A stretch of 64,000 nt of DNA from JBFWVD01 sp050246915 (GCA_050246915.1 JBFWVD010000017.1:20590-84589); one strand, 5' to 3'; counted from the stretch's first letter, positions 34,070-42,974 are shown. A program made the numbers and translations. Notes: generated from the letters alone by a model not told the origin.

Positions 34070-34793
34070 GACCTTGTTCGACGATGGCATCCGCTCCTGG
34101 ACGTTCTTCGGACGCGATCCCAAGCGCCCGAACCAGATCATCGACACCAACGAGTACCTCGTCACCCACGGCAATCGCGGCATGCTGCTCGATCCCGGCG
34201 GCATCGAGGTGTTCCCTGTCGTGGTCGCCGCAGTGTCACGCCATATCGACCTGAGCCAGATCGAAGCACTGTTCGCAAGCCACCAGGACCCCGACATCAT
34301 CTCGTCGCTGTCGCTGTGGGTGAAGCTGATCCCCGATCTCGTGGTGCACTGCCCATCGATCTGGACCGGATTCATCAGTCACTTCGGTTTCGGCGCGACG
34401 CTCGAGGCCATCGAGGACCAAGGCCGCTCGATGCGGCTCGGGGCATCCAACGATCTGCAGGCGATCCCGGCGCACTATTGCCATTCGTCGGGCAACTTCA
34501 GCGTGTACGACGCGCGAGCGCGCATCTTGTTCTCCGGTGACATCGGCTCGGCGCTGCTCCCCGACGACGAGGCGATCGTCACCGTGAAGGACTTCGATCA
34601 CCACATCGACTTCATGGAGGGGTTCCACCGTCGCTGGATGCCGTCGATGAAGGCCAAGGCCCGGTGGATCGATCGGGTCCGTCATCTCGACATCGAGATG
34701 ATCTGCCCCCAGCACGGAGCGGTCTTCGCCGGTGCCGACGTGCACCGCTTCTTGGAATGGTTCTCCGAACTCGAAGTCGGCAGCGCCGCATGA
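34059..34793 (+). CDS. oxygen-binding di-iron protein (ODP), metallo-beta-lactamase fold
   Basis: A 244-aa metallo-beta-lactamase-fold protein of the flavodiiron/ODP type without a flavodoxin domain. All six di-iron ligands are in the expected order: H75-x-D77-x-D79 (SHQDPD), H139 in AHYCHSSGN, D161 in LFSGDIGSAL and H219 in CPQHGAVF. The first motif H-x-D-P-D rather than H-x-E-x-D-H is the ODP variant. Such proteins bind O2 reversibly and can report to receptors. GGAGG six bases before ATG 34059; the start lies inside the receptor-like gene, so the two are coupled. Confidence 0.8.
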   Translation: MLAETLFDDGIRSWTFFGRDPKRPNQIIDTNEYLVTHGNRGMLLDPGGIEVFPVVVAAVSRHIDLSQIEALFASHQDPDIISSLSLWVKLIPDLVVHCPSIWTGFISHFGFGATLEAIEDQGRSMRLGASNDLQAIPAHYCHSSGNFSVYDARARILFSGDIGSALLPDDEAIVTVKDFDHHIDFMEGFHRRWMPSMKAKARWIDRVRHLDIEMICPQHGAVFAGADVHRFLEWFSELEVGSAA

Positions 34794-34813
34794 ACCCAGT
34801 CGGCAGCGCCGCC
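34775..34813. repeat. 15-bp direct repeat across the ODP stop codon
   Basis: AGTCGGCAGCGCCGC occurs at 34775-34789 (last codons of the ODP gene) and again at 34799-34813 after the stop, 24 bp apart. It parallels the duplication at 25349. Confidence 0.85.
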
Positions 34814-34828
34814 TAGAACAACGCGCAG

Positions 34829-34871
34829 AAAAACGAAGGGAGCCGTGACCTTCGGGCCACGGCTCCCTTCG
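34829..34871 (-). terminator. rho-independent terminator of the liv operon
   Basis: A 14-bp stem (CGAAGGGAGCCGTG / CACGGCTCCCTTCG) on the minus strand is followed directly by TTTTT (plus-strand AAAAA at 34829-34833). The inner bases can extend the stem across one mismatch to a four-base loop. It sits 30 bp beyond the livK stop. Confidence 0.88.
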
Positions 34872-34900
34872 CGTCAATCAGTATTGACAACCCTTTCGGG

Positions 34901-36334
34901 TCAGGTGTTGGAGACCACCTTGGTCTTGCCCTCGAAATCGATCGGGGCCTCGAAGTCCTGCAGGACCTTGGCGGCCGAGTCGTACTTGAGCAGCTGCGTG
35001 GCCTCCGGAGCGAAGTAGTCACCGTCACCGGTATTCATCGTCATACCGGTGCGCAGCAGGTTGGTCGTCACACCCTTCAGGTTGCGAGCGGCGTTGATGA
35101 CCGACTCGCGGGTGAGCCCGCCGGGCGAGGCCGCTGCGGCCTGCAGCGTGGCGACGGTGAGCTGCCCGACCTGATAGCCGGTCGGCGCGATACCGAGGGG
35201 CGATGCCTTCGGATCGGCCGCGGTGAGGGCCGCCTTGAACGCCTGCACACCAGCGTCGGCCTCGGCGTCGGGCCGGCCGAGCACCTTGAGGTTCTGCGAC
35301 GTGATGACGCCCTCAGCGGCAGAGCCAGCCGGATTGAAGAAGAGGGCCGAGTTGGCGCAGTTCTGGGTGAGGAACACCTGGGGCTTCCAGCCCGACTCGG
35401 CAACGGCCTGCATCGCCTTGGTGCACTGTGTCGGCCCCACCGCGATTGCCACGGCGTCGGCCTTACCGTTGGCCAGGTTGGTCATCTGCGTGGCGACCTC
35501 GGTGTCAGTGGCCTCGACCGTCTCAGTGGTGGTGACCTTGAGCCCGTTGGCCGCGGCGCCCTCCTTGATGCCGTTGGCGAACTCCTTGCCGTACTCGTTG
35601 TTGATGACGAGCAACGACACGGTGCCACCGGGCTTCACACCGGCGAAGTACTTCATGTACGCCGCCGTCTCCGCGCTGTAGGGGACCAACGCGCCCGTGG
35701 TCCACGGGAAGTTCTCTGCGTCACCCCACAGCGACGAGCCGGTGGCGGCCCACAGCTGTGGAACACACTCGTCGTTGAGGTCTTCGCGCACCGCTTGCAC
35801 GTTCGGGGTGCCGAGCATGCCGGCGAGGAAGAACACCTTGTCGCCCTCGAGCAGTTCCTTCACCGCGGCAGGTGTCTTGCCCGGGTCGTAGGCGTCGTCC
35901 TTCTTCACCAGTTCGAGCTTCTTACCGCCGATGCCGCCGGCGGCGTTGGCCTCGGCGAAGGCAGCTTCGATGCCGGTGCCGAGCGGGGCGTAGATGGCGA
36001 ACGGACCCGAAAGCGGGAGCGTCACACCGATCTTGATCGTGTCACCCGCCCACGGCGTCGTGGCGTCCTTGGGGCAGTCGGCAACATCGGCCTTCCAACC
36101 GGTCGATGCCGGCTTGACCGTGGTGGCCGGGGCGGCCGCCGTGGTGGCCGGTGCCGCCGTCGTGGCGCCGCCGCCAGCAGTCGTGGCCGGTGCCGCGGTG
36201 GATGCCGTGGTCTCGGCTCCTCCAGCGGTGGTGGCCGAGGTTCCGCCGTCATCGCCGCCGCATGCGGCCAGCAGCGCCGCCGCGGCGACGGCTATGGCCA
36301 CGGCGTGATGGCGTCGTGTGATTGCACTTCTCAT
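34901..36334 (-). CDS. livK: branched-chain amino-acid-type ABC transporter substrate-binding lipoprotein
   Basis: A 477-aa family-6 periplasmic-binding protein (LivJ/LivK type). Lipoprotein signal with LLAAC, Cys near residue 25; a long Thr/Ala-rich flexible linker (about 30-80) holds the domain off the membrane; the two-lobe domain runs from about 88 with IKIGVTLPLSGPFAIYAPLG, YDPGKTPAAVKELLEGDKVF and FPWTTGALVPYSAETAAYMK. It binds leucine-like amino acids or other small amides. Last gene of livG-F-H-M-K. A GGGGGG-type ribosome site precedes the ATG, and a strong terminator follows. Confidence 0.92.
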   Translation of the reverse strand: MRSAITRRHHAVAIAVAAAALLAACGGDDGGTSATTAGGAETTASTAAPATTAGGGATTAAPATTAAAPATTVKPASTGWKADVADCPKDATTPWAGDTIKIGVTLPLSGPFAIYAPLGTGIEAAFAEANAAGGIGGKKLELVKKDDAYDPGKTPAAVKELLEGDKVFFLAGMLGTPNVQAVREDLNDECVPQLWAATGSSLWGDAENFPWTTGALVPYSAETAAYMKYFAGVKPGGTVSLLVINNEYGKEFANGIKEGAAANGLKVTTTETVEATDTEVATQMTNLANGKADAVAIAVGPTQCTKAMQAVAESGWKPQVFLTQNCANSALFFNPAGSAAEGVITSQNLKVLGRPDAEADAGVQAFKAALTAADPKASPLGIAPTGYQVGQLTVATLQAAAASPGGLTRESVINAARNLKGVTTNLLRTGMTMNTGDGDYFAPEATQLLKYDSAAKVLQDFEAPIDFEGKTKVVSNT

Positions 36335-36372
36335 GGGTCCCCCCTGGGTTCCGGTGCTCGATTGGTGATCGA

Positions 36373-36458
36373 ACGGCCAGTGCTGGCCGTAGTTCTAGTC
36401 CGCTTTTGACACGTTTGTGCCGCTCGGGGTCGCGCGAGATACGCGCGAAACACGCGCG
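36373..36458. repeat. palindrome and CGCGCG triplet in the livM-livK gap
   Basis: The 125-bp gap holds ACGGCCAG-TG-CTGGCCGT (36373-36390, perfect 18-bp palindrome) and three CGCGCG blocks spaced by 5 nt (36431-36458), any two of which can pair. They probably shape processing or stability between livM and the more abundant livK mRNA. Confidence 0.6.
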
Positions 36459-36459
36459 A

Positions 36460-37545
36460 TCAGGTTCGCCCGACGGCCGCGGCGGTCCCGTCCAGGGCGG
36501 TTGGCGGTTCACGTCGACGGGCCACGGGGACGATCCGGAGGAGCTTCGCCGTCAGCTTGCGCCACAGCCCCACCAGTCCGCCGGGTGCGACGAACATGAA
36601 CACGATGAGCAGGACGCCGAAGATCACGTTCGACAACTGCGGACGTTCGAGTCGCTGCGCAGCGTCTGACACGTAGTACGGCACGAACACCACCATGAAG
36701 CCGCCGATGATCGGCCCGGCCAACGTCGCCACCCCGCCGAGCACCATGCCGGTCAGCAGTTGGATGGCCAGGGTCAGCTCGAAGCTCTGGGGCGACAGGG
36801 CTCGGGTCTGGATGCAATAGAGCGAACCGGCAAGGCCGGCCAGCGCTGCCGACAGGCCGTACACGATCGTCTTGAACACCGCGGCGTTCACGCCCACGGT
36901 GGCCGCGGCAACCTCGTTGTCCCGCACCGCGATGATGGCTCGACCGGTCCTGGTGCGCAGCAGGTTGCGCACGAGGAGAAAGCAGATCGCGCCGACGCCG
37001 ACCACCAGCCAGTAGTTCCAGATCTCGGAGTCATCGCTCGAGATGTTCGACCAGTCCGGTGGGCGGATCGCCCGGCGCGACACGTTGAGCCCGCTCGAAC
37101 CGCCGGTGATCGAGTCATAGCGACGCAAGATCGTGGGGAACACCACCGCGATCGACAACGTCACCAGCGCGAGGTAGAGGCCCTTGATACGCAAGGCTGG
37201 CAAGCCCGACACCACGCCAACCACGAAGCACAGTCCGATCGAGATGGGGAAGGTGCGCGCGTAGCCCCAGTCGTGGGAGTCGATGAGGACACCCGAGGTG
37301 TACGCACCGAGGCCGAAGAACGCCGAGTGGCCGAGTGAGATCTGTCCCGTGAATCCGGTGAGCAGGTTGAGCCCCATGATGGCGAGAGCGAAGATCAGGG
37401 CAAGGGTGACCTGATCGAGTCGGAAGCCGGGCAGTTGCGTGGGCGCGAACCACAGCGCGACCGCCAACACGACGCATCCGAGGGCGATCAACACGCGGTG
37501 CGTGGCCGACCCTTTGTCGATGACGACGGGCAGCGAGCCGCTCAT
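36460..37545 (-). CDS. livM: branched-chain amino-acid ABC transporter permease LivM
   Basis: A 361-aa permease with about ten TM segments. LivM features: MGLNLLTGFTGQISLGHSAF near residue 70, LPALRIKGLYLALVTLSIAV, the coupling loop RTRTGRAIIAVRDNEVAAAT and AGPIIGGFMVVFVPYY. ATG 37545 overlaps the livH stop by 4 bp. The in-frame extension to 38307 reads through livH in another frame and is not real. Confidence 0.93.
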   Translation of the reverse strand: MSGSLPVVIDKGSATHRVLIALGCVVLAVALWFAPTQLPGFRLDQVTLALIFALAIMGLNLLTGFTGQISLGHSAFFGLGAYTSGVLIDSHDWGYARTFPISIGLCFVVGVVSGLPALRIKGLYLALVTLSIAVVFPTILRRYDSITGGSSGLNVSRRAIRPPDWSNISSDDSEIWNYWLVVGVGAICFLLVRNLLRTRTGRAIIAVRDNEVAAATVGVNAAVFKTIVYGLSAALAGLAGSLYCIQTRALSPQSFELTLAIQLLTGMVLGGVATLAGPIIGGFMVVFVPYYVSDAAQRLERPQLSNVIFGVLLIVFMFVAPGGLVGLWRKLTAKLLRIVPVARRREPPTALDGTAAAVGRT

Positions 37546-38456
37546 ACGCGCTCCACCTTCGCTGAACCGAACAGGCCGTTCGGTCTCACCAGCAACACCG
37601 CCAGGATCACGATCACCGCGGTGAGGAGCTTGAGGTCCGATCCGACCCACCCGATGTAGCCCGACGCCAACGACTCGACCAGTCCGACGATGAGTCCGCC
37701 GACCACCGCACCGACCGGCGAATCGAAGCCACCCAAGGTCGCGGCGGCCGATGCATAGATGAGGATGCCGAACATCATCTGCGGGGTGAGCAGCACGCTC
37801 GGGGCGATGAGGCAACCGGCGAGAGCACCGAGCGCACCGGAGAGCCCCCAGGATGCCATGAGGGTGCGGCTCACCTTGATGCCGGCCAATCGAGCGGACT
37901 CGGAGTTGATGGCCACGGCCCGCATGGCCAGACCGAACCGCGTCTTCTGGAACACGGCCCACAGCAGCACGACCAAGGCCGCCAGGGCCAAGATCACGCC
38001 GATCTGCCTGTAGAACACGTGCGCGCCACCGATGGTGACAAAGTCGTCGCGCTGGTCGAGTGGCTTGGAGCCGTCGTTGGGGAAGGGCGTGGGGAACGCG
38101 CGCGTCAACGTCGGATCCCAGAACACCTGGGTCAGCGCGTTGAGCGCGGTGAACAAGCCGAGCGCCACGATCACGACGGCCAGCTCGCTCTGTTTGGCGA
38201 TGGGTCGAACGAGCGCACGTTCGACCCCGGCCCCGAGCAAGAAGGCGAACGTCATGGCGATGGCGATGGCGATCACGACTGGGAAGCCTTTGTCGGCGAA
38301 CACCCACGCCACGTAGGTGCTCATCAGCGCCATCTCACCTTGCGCGAAGTTGAGATGGCCGGTGCCGCGGTACACCACGACGAGCGCGAGAGCGACGAGG
38401 GCGTACACCGATCCGTTGTTGAGGCCGTCGAACGTTCGTTGCAGGAACAGTTCCAT
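37542..38456 (-). CDS. livH: branched-chain amino-acid ABC transporter permease LivH
   Basis: A 304-aa permease. LivH features: FDGLNNGSVYALVALALVVV, GTGHLNFAQGEMALMSTYVA, the coupling helix FGLAMRAVAINSESARLAGI and GGFDSPVGAVVGGLIVGLVE. It lies 8 bp after livF and overlaps livM by 4 bp, so the operon is tightly coupled. Confidence 0.94.
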   Translation of the reverse strand: MELFLQRTFDGLNNGSVYALVALALVVVYRGTGHLNFAQGEMALMSTYVAWVFADKGFPVVIAIAIAMTFAFLLGAGVERALVRPIAKQSELAVVIVALGLFTALNALTQVFWDPTLTRAFPTPFPNDGSKPLDQRDDFVTIGGAHVFYRQIGVILALAALVVLLWAVFQKTRFGLAMRAVAINSESARLAGIKVSRTLMASWGLSGALGALAGCLIAPSVLLTPQMMFGILIYASAAATLGGFDSPVGAVVGGLIVGLVESLASGYIGWVGSDLKLLTAVIVILAVLLVRPNGLFGSAKVERV

Positions 38457-38464
38457 CGATGCTC

Positions 38465-39172
38465 CTAGAAGCCCAGATAGGCACGACGCACCGCGTCGTC
38501 CGATTGGAGTTGGGCTGCGGTTCCACTGGCCACGATGCGGCCCGTCTCGAGCACGTAGCCGCGATCAGCGACGGTGAGCGCCAAGTTGGCGTTCTGTTCG
38601 ACGATGAGCATCGCGGTACCCATATCGGCATTGAGACGGCCGAGGATGCGGAACAGCTCGGCGGTGATGATCGGAGCGAGGCCCATCGAGGGCTCATCGC
38701 ACAGCAGGAGCTTGGGGCGGCTCATCATCGCTCGGGCGATGGCCAGCATCTGCTGCTCACCGCCAGACAGCGATCCGGCTTGTTGACGTCGGCGCTCGGC
38801 GAGGCGCGGGAACGTGGAGAACCAACGATCCTTGTCCTCACCGATCTCGGCATCACGACGGGTGATGGCGCCGACGTCGAGGTTCTCCTCGACGGTCAAC
38901 TCGGCGAAGGTGCCTCGACCTTGGGGCACATGGGCGATGCCGTGTCGAACGACCTTGTCGGCCGACGCCTTGGCCAACGAGACACCGTCGAACTCGACCT
39001 GACCGCGCCATGAGATCATGCCGCTCACCGCGCGCATGGTCGTGGTCTTGCCCGCACCGTTCGCCCCGAGGATCACCACGATCTCGCTTGCCCCCACCTC
39101 GAACGACATGCCTTCGAGCACCTGCACCGGCCCGTAACCGGCATGCAGGTCTGTGACGCGCAGCATGCTCAT
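38465..39172 (-). CDS. livF: branched-chain amino-acid ABC transporter ATPase LivF
   Basis: A 235-aa ATPase. Walker A GANGAGKTT, signature LSGGEQQMLAIARAMM, Walker B LLCDEPSMGLAP and VEQNANLALTVADRGYVLET, the LivF-type H-loop (EQN instead of EHD). It pairs with LivG. It overlaps livG by 4 bp. Confidence 0.95.
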   Translation of the reverse strand: MSMLRVTDLHAGYGPVQVLEGMSFEVGASEIVVILGANGAGKTTTMRAVSGMISWRGQVEFDGVSLAKASADKVVRHGIAHVPQGRGTFAELTVEENLDVGAITRRDAEIGEDKDRWFSTFPRLAERRRQQAGSLSGGEQQMLAIARAMMSRPKLLLCDEPSMGLAPIITAELFRILGRLNADMGTAMLIVEQNANLALTVADRGYVLETGRIVASGTAAQLQSDDAVRRAYLGF

Positions 39173-39975
39173 GACAACGGCTCCTCATCCACGGGAGCAG
39201 TCGCCCCCGTGGCTACCGAGGTACCGAGGTAGGCGTCGATGACCCGCTGGTTGGATCGGACGTCGGCCGGCGCGCCCTCGGCGATCTTGCGACCGAACTC
39301 CATCACCACGACCTTGTCGCTTATCCCCATCACCATGGACATGTGGTGCTCGACGAGCAGCACGGTGAGGCCGTAATCGAAACGGACCTTGGCGATCGTG
39401 TTGCCCAGCTCGTCGGTCTCGGAATGGGTGAGGCCCGCGGCGGGCTCGTCGAGCAACAGCAGCTTGGGGCGCGCCGCCAGTGCGCGGGCGAGTTCGACAC
39501 GCTTGAGCGTTCCAAACGGAAGCCCGGCAGCGGGGCGATGGGCGTGTCGCTCGAGGTCCAGCGACACGAGGATCTCGAAGCACTCATCGGCGAGGCGTCG
39601 CTCACTGCGTCGAAGTCCCGGCGGTCGCAACGCACCGGACACGAACCCTCCACGGGCCCGGGCGTGGGCGCCGACCATCGTGTTCTCGAGCACGGTCATG
39701 GACGCGAACAACGCCAGGTTCTGGAAGGTGCGCGCCACGCCGAGCTTGGCGATGCCATGCGGGGGCACCGCGAGGAGATCACGCCCATCGAAGGTGATCG
39801 ACCCGCTGGTGGGTTGGTAGATCCGGCTGGCGACGTTGAACATCGTCGTCTTGCCCGCGCCATTGGGGCCGATGAGCCCACAGATCTGACCCTCATCGAT
39901 CGTGAAGCTCAACGAATCGAGCGCGACGATGCCACCGAACTGCACGCTCACTTCGCGCACGTCGAGAAGGCTCAT
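39169..39975 (-). CDS. livG: branched-chain amino-acid ABC transporter ATPase LivG
   Basis: A 268-aa ATPase and first gene of the operon. Walker A GPNGAGKTT, the LivG signature LPFGTLKRVELARAL, Walker B LLLLDEPAAGLTH and H-loop VEHHMSMVMGISDKVVVMEF. A GGGGGAAGAGAG stretch precedes the ATG and a TACGTT (40017-40012) may be its -10, giving a leader of about 30 nt. It is divergent from the small ORF and ppx. Confidence 0.95.
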   Translation of the reverse strand: MSLLDVREVSVQFGGIVALDSLSFTIDEGQICGLIGPNGAGKTTMFNVASRIYQPTSGSITFDGRDLLAVPPHGIAKLGVARTFQNLALFASMTVLENTMVGAHARARGGFVSGALRPPGLRRSERRLADECFEILVSLDLERHAHRPAAGLPFGTLKRVELARALAARPKLLLLDEPAAGLTHSETDELGNTIAKVRFDYGLTVLLVEHHMSMVMGISDKVVVMEFGRKIAEGAPADVRSNQRVIDAYLGTSVATGATAPVDEEPLS

Positions 39976-40067
39976 CGGCTCTGTTCTCTCTTCCCCCTCA
40001 GGATGGGCAGGAACGTATCAGCCATGCCCGGTGGGCAGTGACGCCGGGGAGCCGCAACAATGGGGCG

Positions 40068-40229
40068 GTGGATCTCGAACCGCCGCAGTCCCGATCACCG
40101 CTCGCCACCGACGCCGGCGACGACCCCGAGACACTCGCTGTCAGCGAACCGACCCGCGGCCGGTTGCCGTGGTGGCGCAGTGATCTGGTCGAGCTCGGCC
40201 AGCTCCTCGCCAAGGTCGAGGCCGTCTGA
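40068..40229 (+). CDS. 53-codon small ORF coupled to ppx
   Basis: It encodes a 53-aa acidic peptide ending in GRLPWWRSDLVELGQLLAKV. Its TGA overlaps the ppx ATG by one base (TGATG), implying coupled translation. AACAAT at 40056-40061 is exactly 6 nt before this GTG, a weak form of the local leaderless promoter, so it would be the first cistron of the ppx mRNA. No known family. Confidence 0.5.
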   Translation: MDLEPPQSRSPLATDAGDDPETLAVSEPTRGRLPWWRSDLVELGQLLAKVEAV

Positions 40230-41770
40230 TGTCCGAGACCCTCGCCGCCGTCGATGTCGGCACCAACTCCTTGCACCTCGTGGTCGCCCGCGTGACCGGC
40301 GAGAACACCTTCGAGGTCATCGCCCGCGAGCGCGAGATGGTTCGACTCGGCTCGGGATCCGGCGATATGAAGATGTTGTCCCCCGATGCCATCGATCGAG
40401 CCGTGGCCGCGCTGAGCCGCTTTCGTCAGATCGCCGGCATCACCGATGCACCGATGCGCGCCGTGGCCACCAGCGCGACGCGCGAAGCGGAGAACGCCGG
40501 GGAGTTCATCCGGCGGGCACACGACGAAGCGGGCGTCGACATCGAGGTGATCTCGGGCGTCGAAGAGGCCCGGCTCATCCATCTCGGCGTCCTCCAAGCG
40601 ATGCCCGTGTTCGACAAGCGACTCTTGCTGTGCGACATCGGCGGTGGTTCGACCGAGTTGCTCATCGGTGAGCGCGGTGAAGTGGTGTCGGCTCGCAGCT
40701 TCAAGGTCGGCGCAGTCCGTCTCGGCAATCGCTTCTTCCCGACCGACAACGACCATCCGAGCGCGGTGAGTGCCTGTCGTGATTTCGTGCGCTCCTCCAT
40801 CAGCCCGATGGTGCGCGAGGTCGAGCACCACGGCTTCGACATCGCCATCGGCTCATCGGGCACGATCGAGCAGCTGGCGATCCTGAGCCATCTGCTGCAT
40901 GGCGGTGATCCCCTACGCACCTATGCCAACCAGACGTTCACACGATCGCAGCTCGATGTAGTGGTGGCCCGGTTGATCAAGGCAGGCTCGGTGTCGCAGC
41001 GACGCAAGCTGGCCGGGCTGGAGGCGCAGCGCGCCGACATCATCCTCGCCGGGGCGATCATCTTGGAGCAGGTGTTCCACGAGCTCGACATCGACGAGAT
41101 GTCGGTCAGTGACTTCGCACTGCGCGAAGGGGTGTTGCTCGACACGCTGCAACGCACGCGTGGCGGAACCATGCACCACCTCGGGGAGATCTCCAAGCGG
41201 AGCGTCCTCGCGCTCGCCGCGGCGTGCGACACCGAACGCGAACACAGCCAGCACGTTGCCGCGCTCGCTGTGAAGCTGTTCGACGAGACGGCTCGGTGGC
41301 ATGGGCTCGACGAAGGTTGCCGCGAGTATTTGGAGGCAGGTGCACTGCTGGCCAACGTCGGACTGTTCATCAGCCACAGCCGCCATCATCTGCACAGCTA
41401 CTACGTGATCAGGAACTCGGAGCGACTTGTCGGGTTCACCGACGGCGAGGTCGAGATCATCGCCCTCGTGGCTCGCTATCACCGCAAGAGCGCACCGAAG
41501 CTGTCACACGCGGAGTTCGCCGCGCTTCCCGAAGCCGATCAAGCAGTGGTGCGCACCTTGGCCGGGTTGTTGCGCGTTGCCATCGGGCTCGATCGCCGTC
41601 AAGAGCAACGAGTCGTGGACCTCACCGCCTCCGAGCGCGACGACGCGCTGGTCATCACCGCGTTGGCTCGTCCTGACGCCGAGATCGACCTCGAGCTCTA
41701 CGCCGCCAACGAACGACGCACGCTCTTGCACGAAGTGCTCGGCCGACCCGTGCACATCGTCGCCGGCTGA
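40229..41770 (+). CDS. ppx: Ppx/GppA-family exopolyphosphatase with C-terminal HD domain
   Basis: A 513-aa enzyme that degrades inorganic polyphosphate or pppGpp. Actin-like fold residues: AAVDVGTNSLHLVVARV phosphate-1 loop, ATSATREAENAGEFI, EVISGVEEARLIHLGV, phosphate-2 loop CDIGGGSTELLIGE and GSSGTIEQLA. A C-terminal HD-like helical domain (about 310-500) contains EREHSQHVAALAVKLFDETA and ANVGLFISHSRHHLHSYYVI. This two-part layout is the long Ppx class. It is translationally coupled to a small ORF. A repeat-rich island follows. Confidence 0.93.
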   Translation: MSETLAAVDVGTNSLHLVVARVTGENTFEVIAREREMVRLGSGSGDMKMLSPDAIDRAVAALSRFRQIAGITDAPMRAVATSATREAENAGEFIRRAHDEAGVDIEVISGVEEARLIHLGVLQAMPVFDKRLLLCDIGGGSTELLIGERGEVVSARSFKVGAVRLGNRFFPTDNDHPSAVSACRDFVRSSISPMVREVEHHGFDIAIGSSGTIEQLAILSHLLHGGDPLRTYANQTFTRSQLDVVVARLIKAGSVSQRRKLAGLEAQRADIILAGAIILEQVFHELDIDEMSVSDFALREGVLLDTLQRTRGGTMHHLGEISKRSVLALAAACDTEREHSQHVAALAVKLFDETARWHGLDEGCREYLEAGALLANVGLFISHSRHHLHSYYVIRNSERLVGFTDGEVEIIALVARYHRKSAPKLSHAEFAALPEADQAVVRTLAGLLRVAIGLDRRQEQRVVDLTASERDDALVITALARPDAEIDLELYAANERRTLLHEVLGRPVHIVAG

Positions 41771-41780
41771 CACCCGCCCG

Positions 41781-41840
41781 CACCCGCTCGCGCTGGGTGC
41801 CCGCCGCCCGCACCCGCTCGCGCTGGGTGCCCGCCGCCCG
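41781..41840. repeat. perfect 30-bp tandem duplication
   Basis: The 30-bp unit cacccgctcgcgctgggtgc + ccgccgcccg is present twice head to tail (41781-41810, 41811-41840), just after ppx. Each unit can fold through CACCC/GGGTG. Confidence 0.9.
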
Positions 41841-41857
41841 CCGCCCGAGCCAGCACA

Positions 41858-41904
41858 AAGCTGGTGCACTTTTGCACCACATTCGTGAAAAAGTGCACCA
41901 GCTT
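41858..41904. repeat. interspersed palindromic element, copy A
   Basis: AAGCTGGTGCACTTTT and its exact complement form a 16-bp stem around a 15-nt loop. Inside the left half TGGTGCA-CTTT-TGCACCA is itself a palindrome. It lies 4 bp past the stop of the minus-strand AbiEi-DUF559 gene. A near copy lies upstream of that gene. Confidence 0.9.
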
Positions 41905-41908
41905 CTCG

Positions 41909-42847
41909 TCACGAAGCGTTGCGGAGCCCCAACTCGCGCCGTCGGGCGGCGAGGTTTCGCTGGGTCGAACGCATGCACCACATACCTCGAAAGCGAAGCT
42001 GACCGTCGCTGAACCGCACCGGCGCCCATCCCAACTCGGTCAGCAGGTTCTGGCGCGTGCGATCGCGATCGAACGCGCGACGCGTCGTATGCGCACCGAA
42101 CCCATCGCTCTCGAGATACATGCGCTCGGCGGGGAATGCGAAGTCGAGCTCGGCGACGATCTCACTTCCGATCATCACCAGATGGTGATGCACGACCTCT
42201 AGCCCGGCCCGCTCGAGCAGTCGCGCCGTGATCACCTCGAGGTTGCTGTCGGCGATGGATCGACCGAGTGCTCTGCGTTGCAGCATCGCTCGTGCTCCTG
42301 CCGACCCAGGCCGACCCTGACGGGCGATCTCGTCGATGGTGTCCTCGATCTCCTCGATGGTCACGAGCTTCCGAGTGAGCCACGACTCGAGGACGCGGTC
42401 AACGGTGGCCGGCCACAGACAGCCAGCGATGTCAACGAGTGTTCGAGCCGGCGACGTGACAACCAGTCCCGCATGAGTGCGGAGATGATGATCGCGAAGA
42501 TCCGTGCTGCGGTGCACGACGAGGCCGTCGATGCGATGGACGCGCTGACGCGGCACGGTCACCTCGAGCGAATCGACCTCGATTCCCGGAACGGTCCAGA
42601 CCGCCATGCCCGAGCGATGTGACAAGGCACTGCCCTCGCCGACCGCCATGAGCGCCGCTCCGTAGCGCTGCAATCGTGGCGGTGCCGCACCACTCACACG
42701 CCACACGCCTCGGTGCAGCGCGGTGACGAAGCCGGAACGAACGAGGGCGTCGACCTGGCGCCGTGAGATCCCTGCGCGGGTGAAGTCCGCTGAGGTGAGG
42801 AGTCCATGTTGTGTGGCCGCCACGCGGGCCAAGGGTGAGAAGTCCAT
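41909..42847 (-). CDS. AbiEi-antitoxin-domain / DUF559 (Vsr-like) protein
   Basis: A 312-aa protein. The N-terminal 50 aa are the AbiEi-type winged helix (ATQHGLLTSADFTRAGISRR; GFVTALHRGVWRV). A middle region includes VPGIEVDSLEVTVPRQRVHR and SPARTLVDIAG. The C-terminus is a DUF559/Vsr-like endonuclease fold (ELDFAFPAERMYLESDGFGA; RDRTRQNLLTELGWAPVRFS). This fusion is common in actinobacteria, with unknown function. No AbiEii nucleotidyltransferase is adjacent, so it is not a standard type IV pair. CATGCT is 6 nt before ATG 42847. Near-identical palindromic elements bracket the gene. Confidence 0.78.
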   Translation of the reverse strand: MDFSPLARVAATQHGLLTSADFTRAGISRRQVDALVRSGFVTALHRGVWRVSGAAPPRLQRYGAALMAVGEGSALSHRSGMAVWTVPGIEVDSLEVTVPRQRVHRIDGLVVHRSTDLRDHHLRTHAGLVVTSPARTLVDIAGCLWPATVDRVLESWLTRKLVTIEEIEDTIDEIARQGRPGSAGARAMLQRRALGRSIADSNLEVITARLLERAGLEVVHHHLVMIGSEIVAELDFAFPAERMYLESDGFGAHTTRRAFDRDRTRQNLLTELGWAPVRFSDGQLRFRGMWCMRSTQRNLAARRRELGLRNAS

Positions 42848-42925
42848 CACGGAAGCATGACGACCGGGTGTGATGCATAACCTCCGCCCGGCTTCTCGCA
42901 TGTCCCAGATGCCGCAACGACGGCG

Positions 42926-42974
42926 AAAGCTGGTGCACTTTCGCACCACATACGTGCAGAAGTGCACCAGGTTC
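42926..42974. repeat. interspersed palindromic element, copy B
   Basis: It aligns with copy A over about 50 bp with a handful of differences. CTGGTGCACTT (42930-42940) pairs with AAGTGCACCAG (42960-42970), and the shared centre is GCACCACATxCGTG. It lies about 80 bp upstream of the AbiEi-DUF559 start. Confidence 0.88.

Noticed and set aside
41909..42847. Complete type IV toxin-antitoxin pair
   Set aside because: No AbiEii-like nucleotidyltransferase gene lies on either side; only the AbiEi-type winged helix is present, fused to DUF559.
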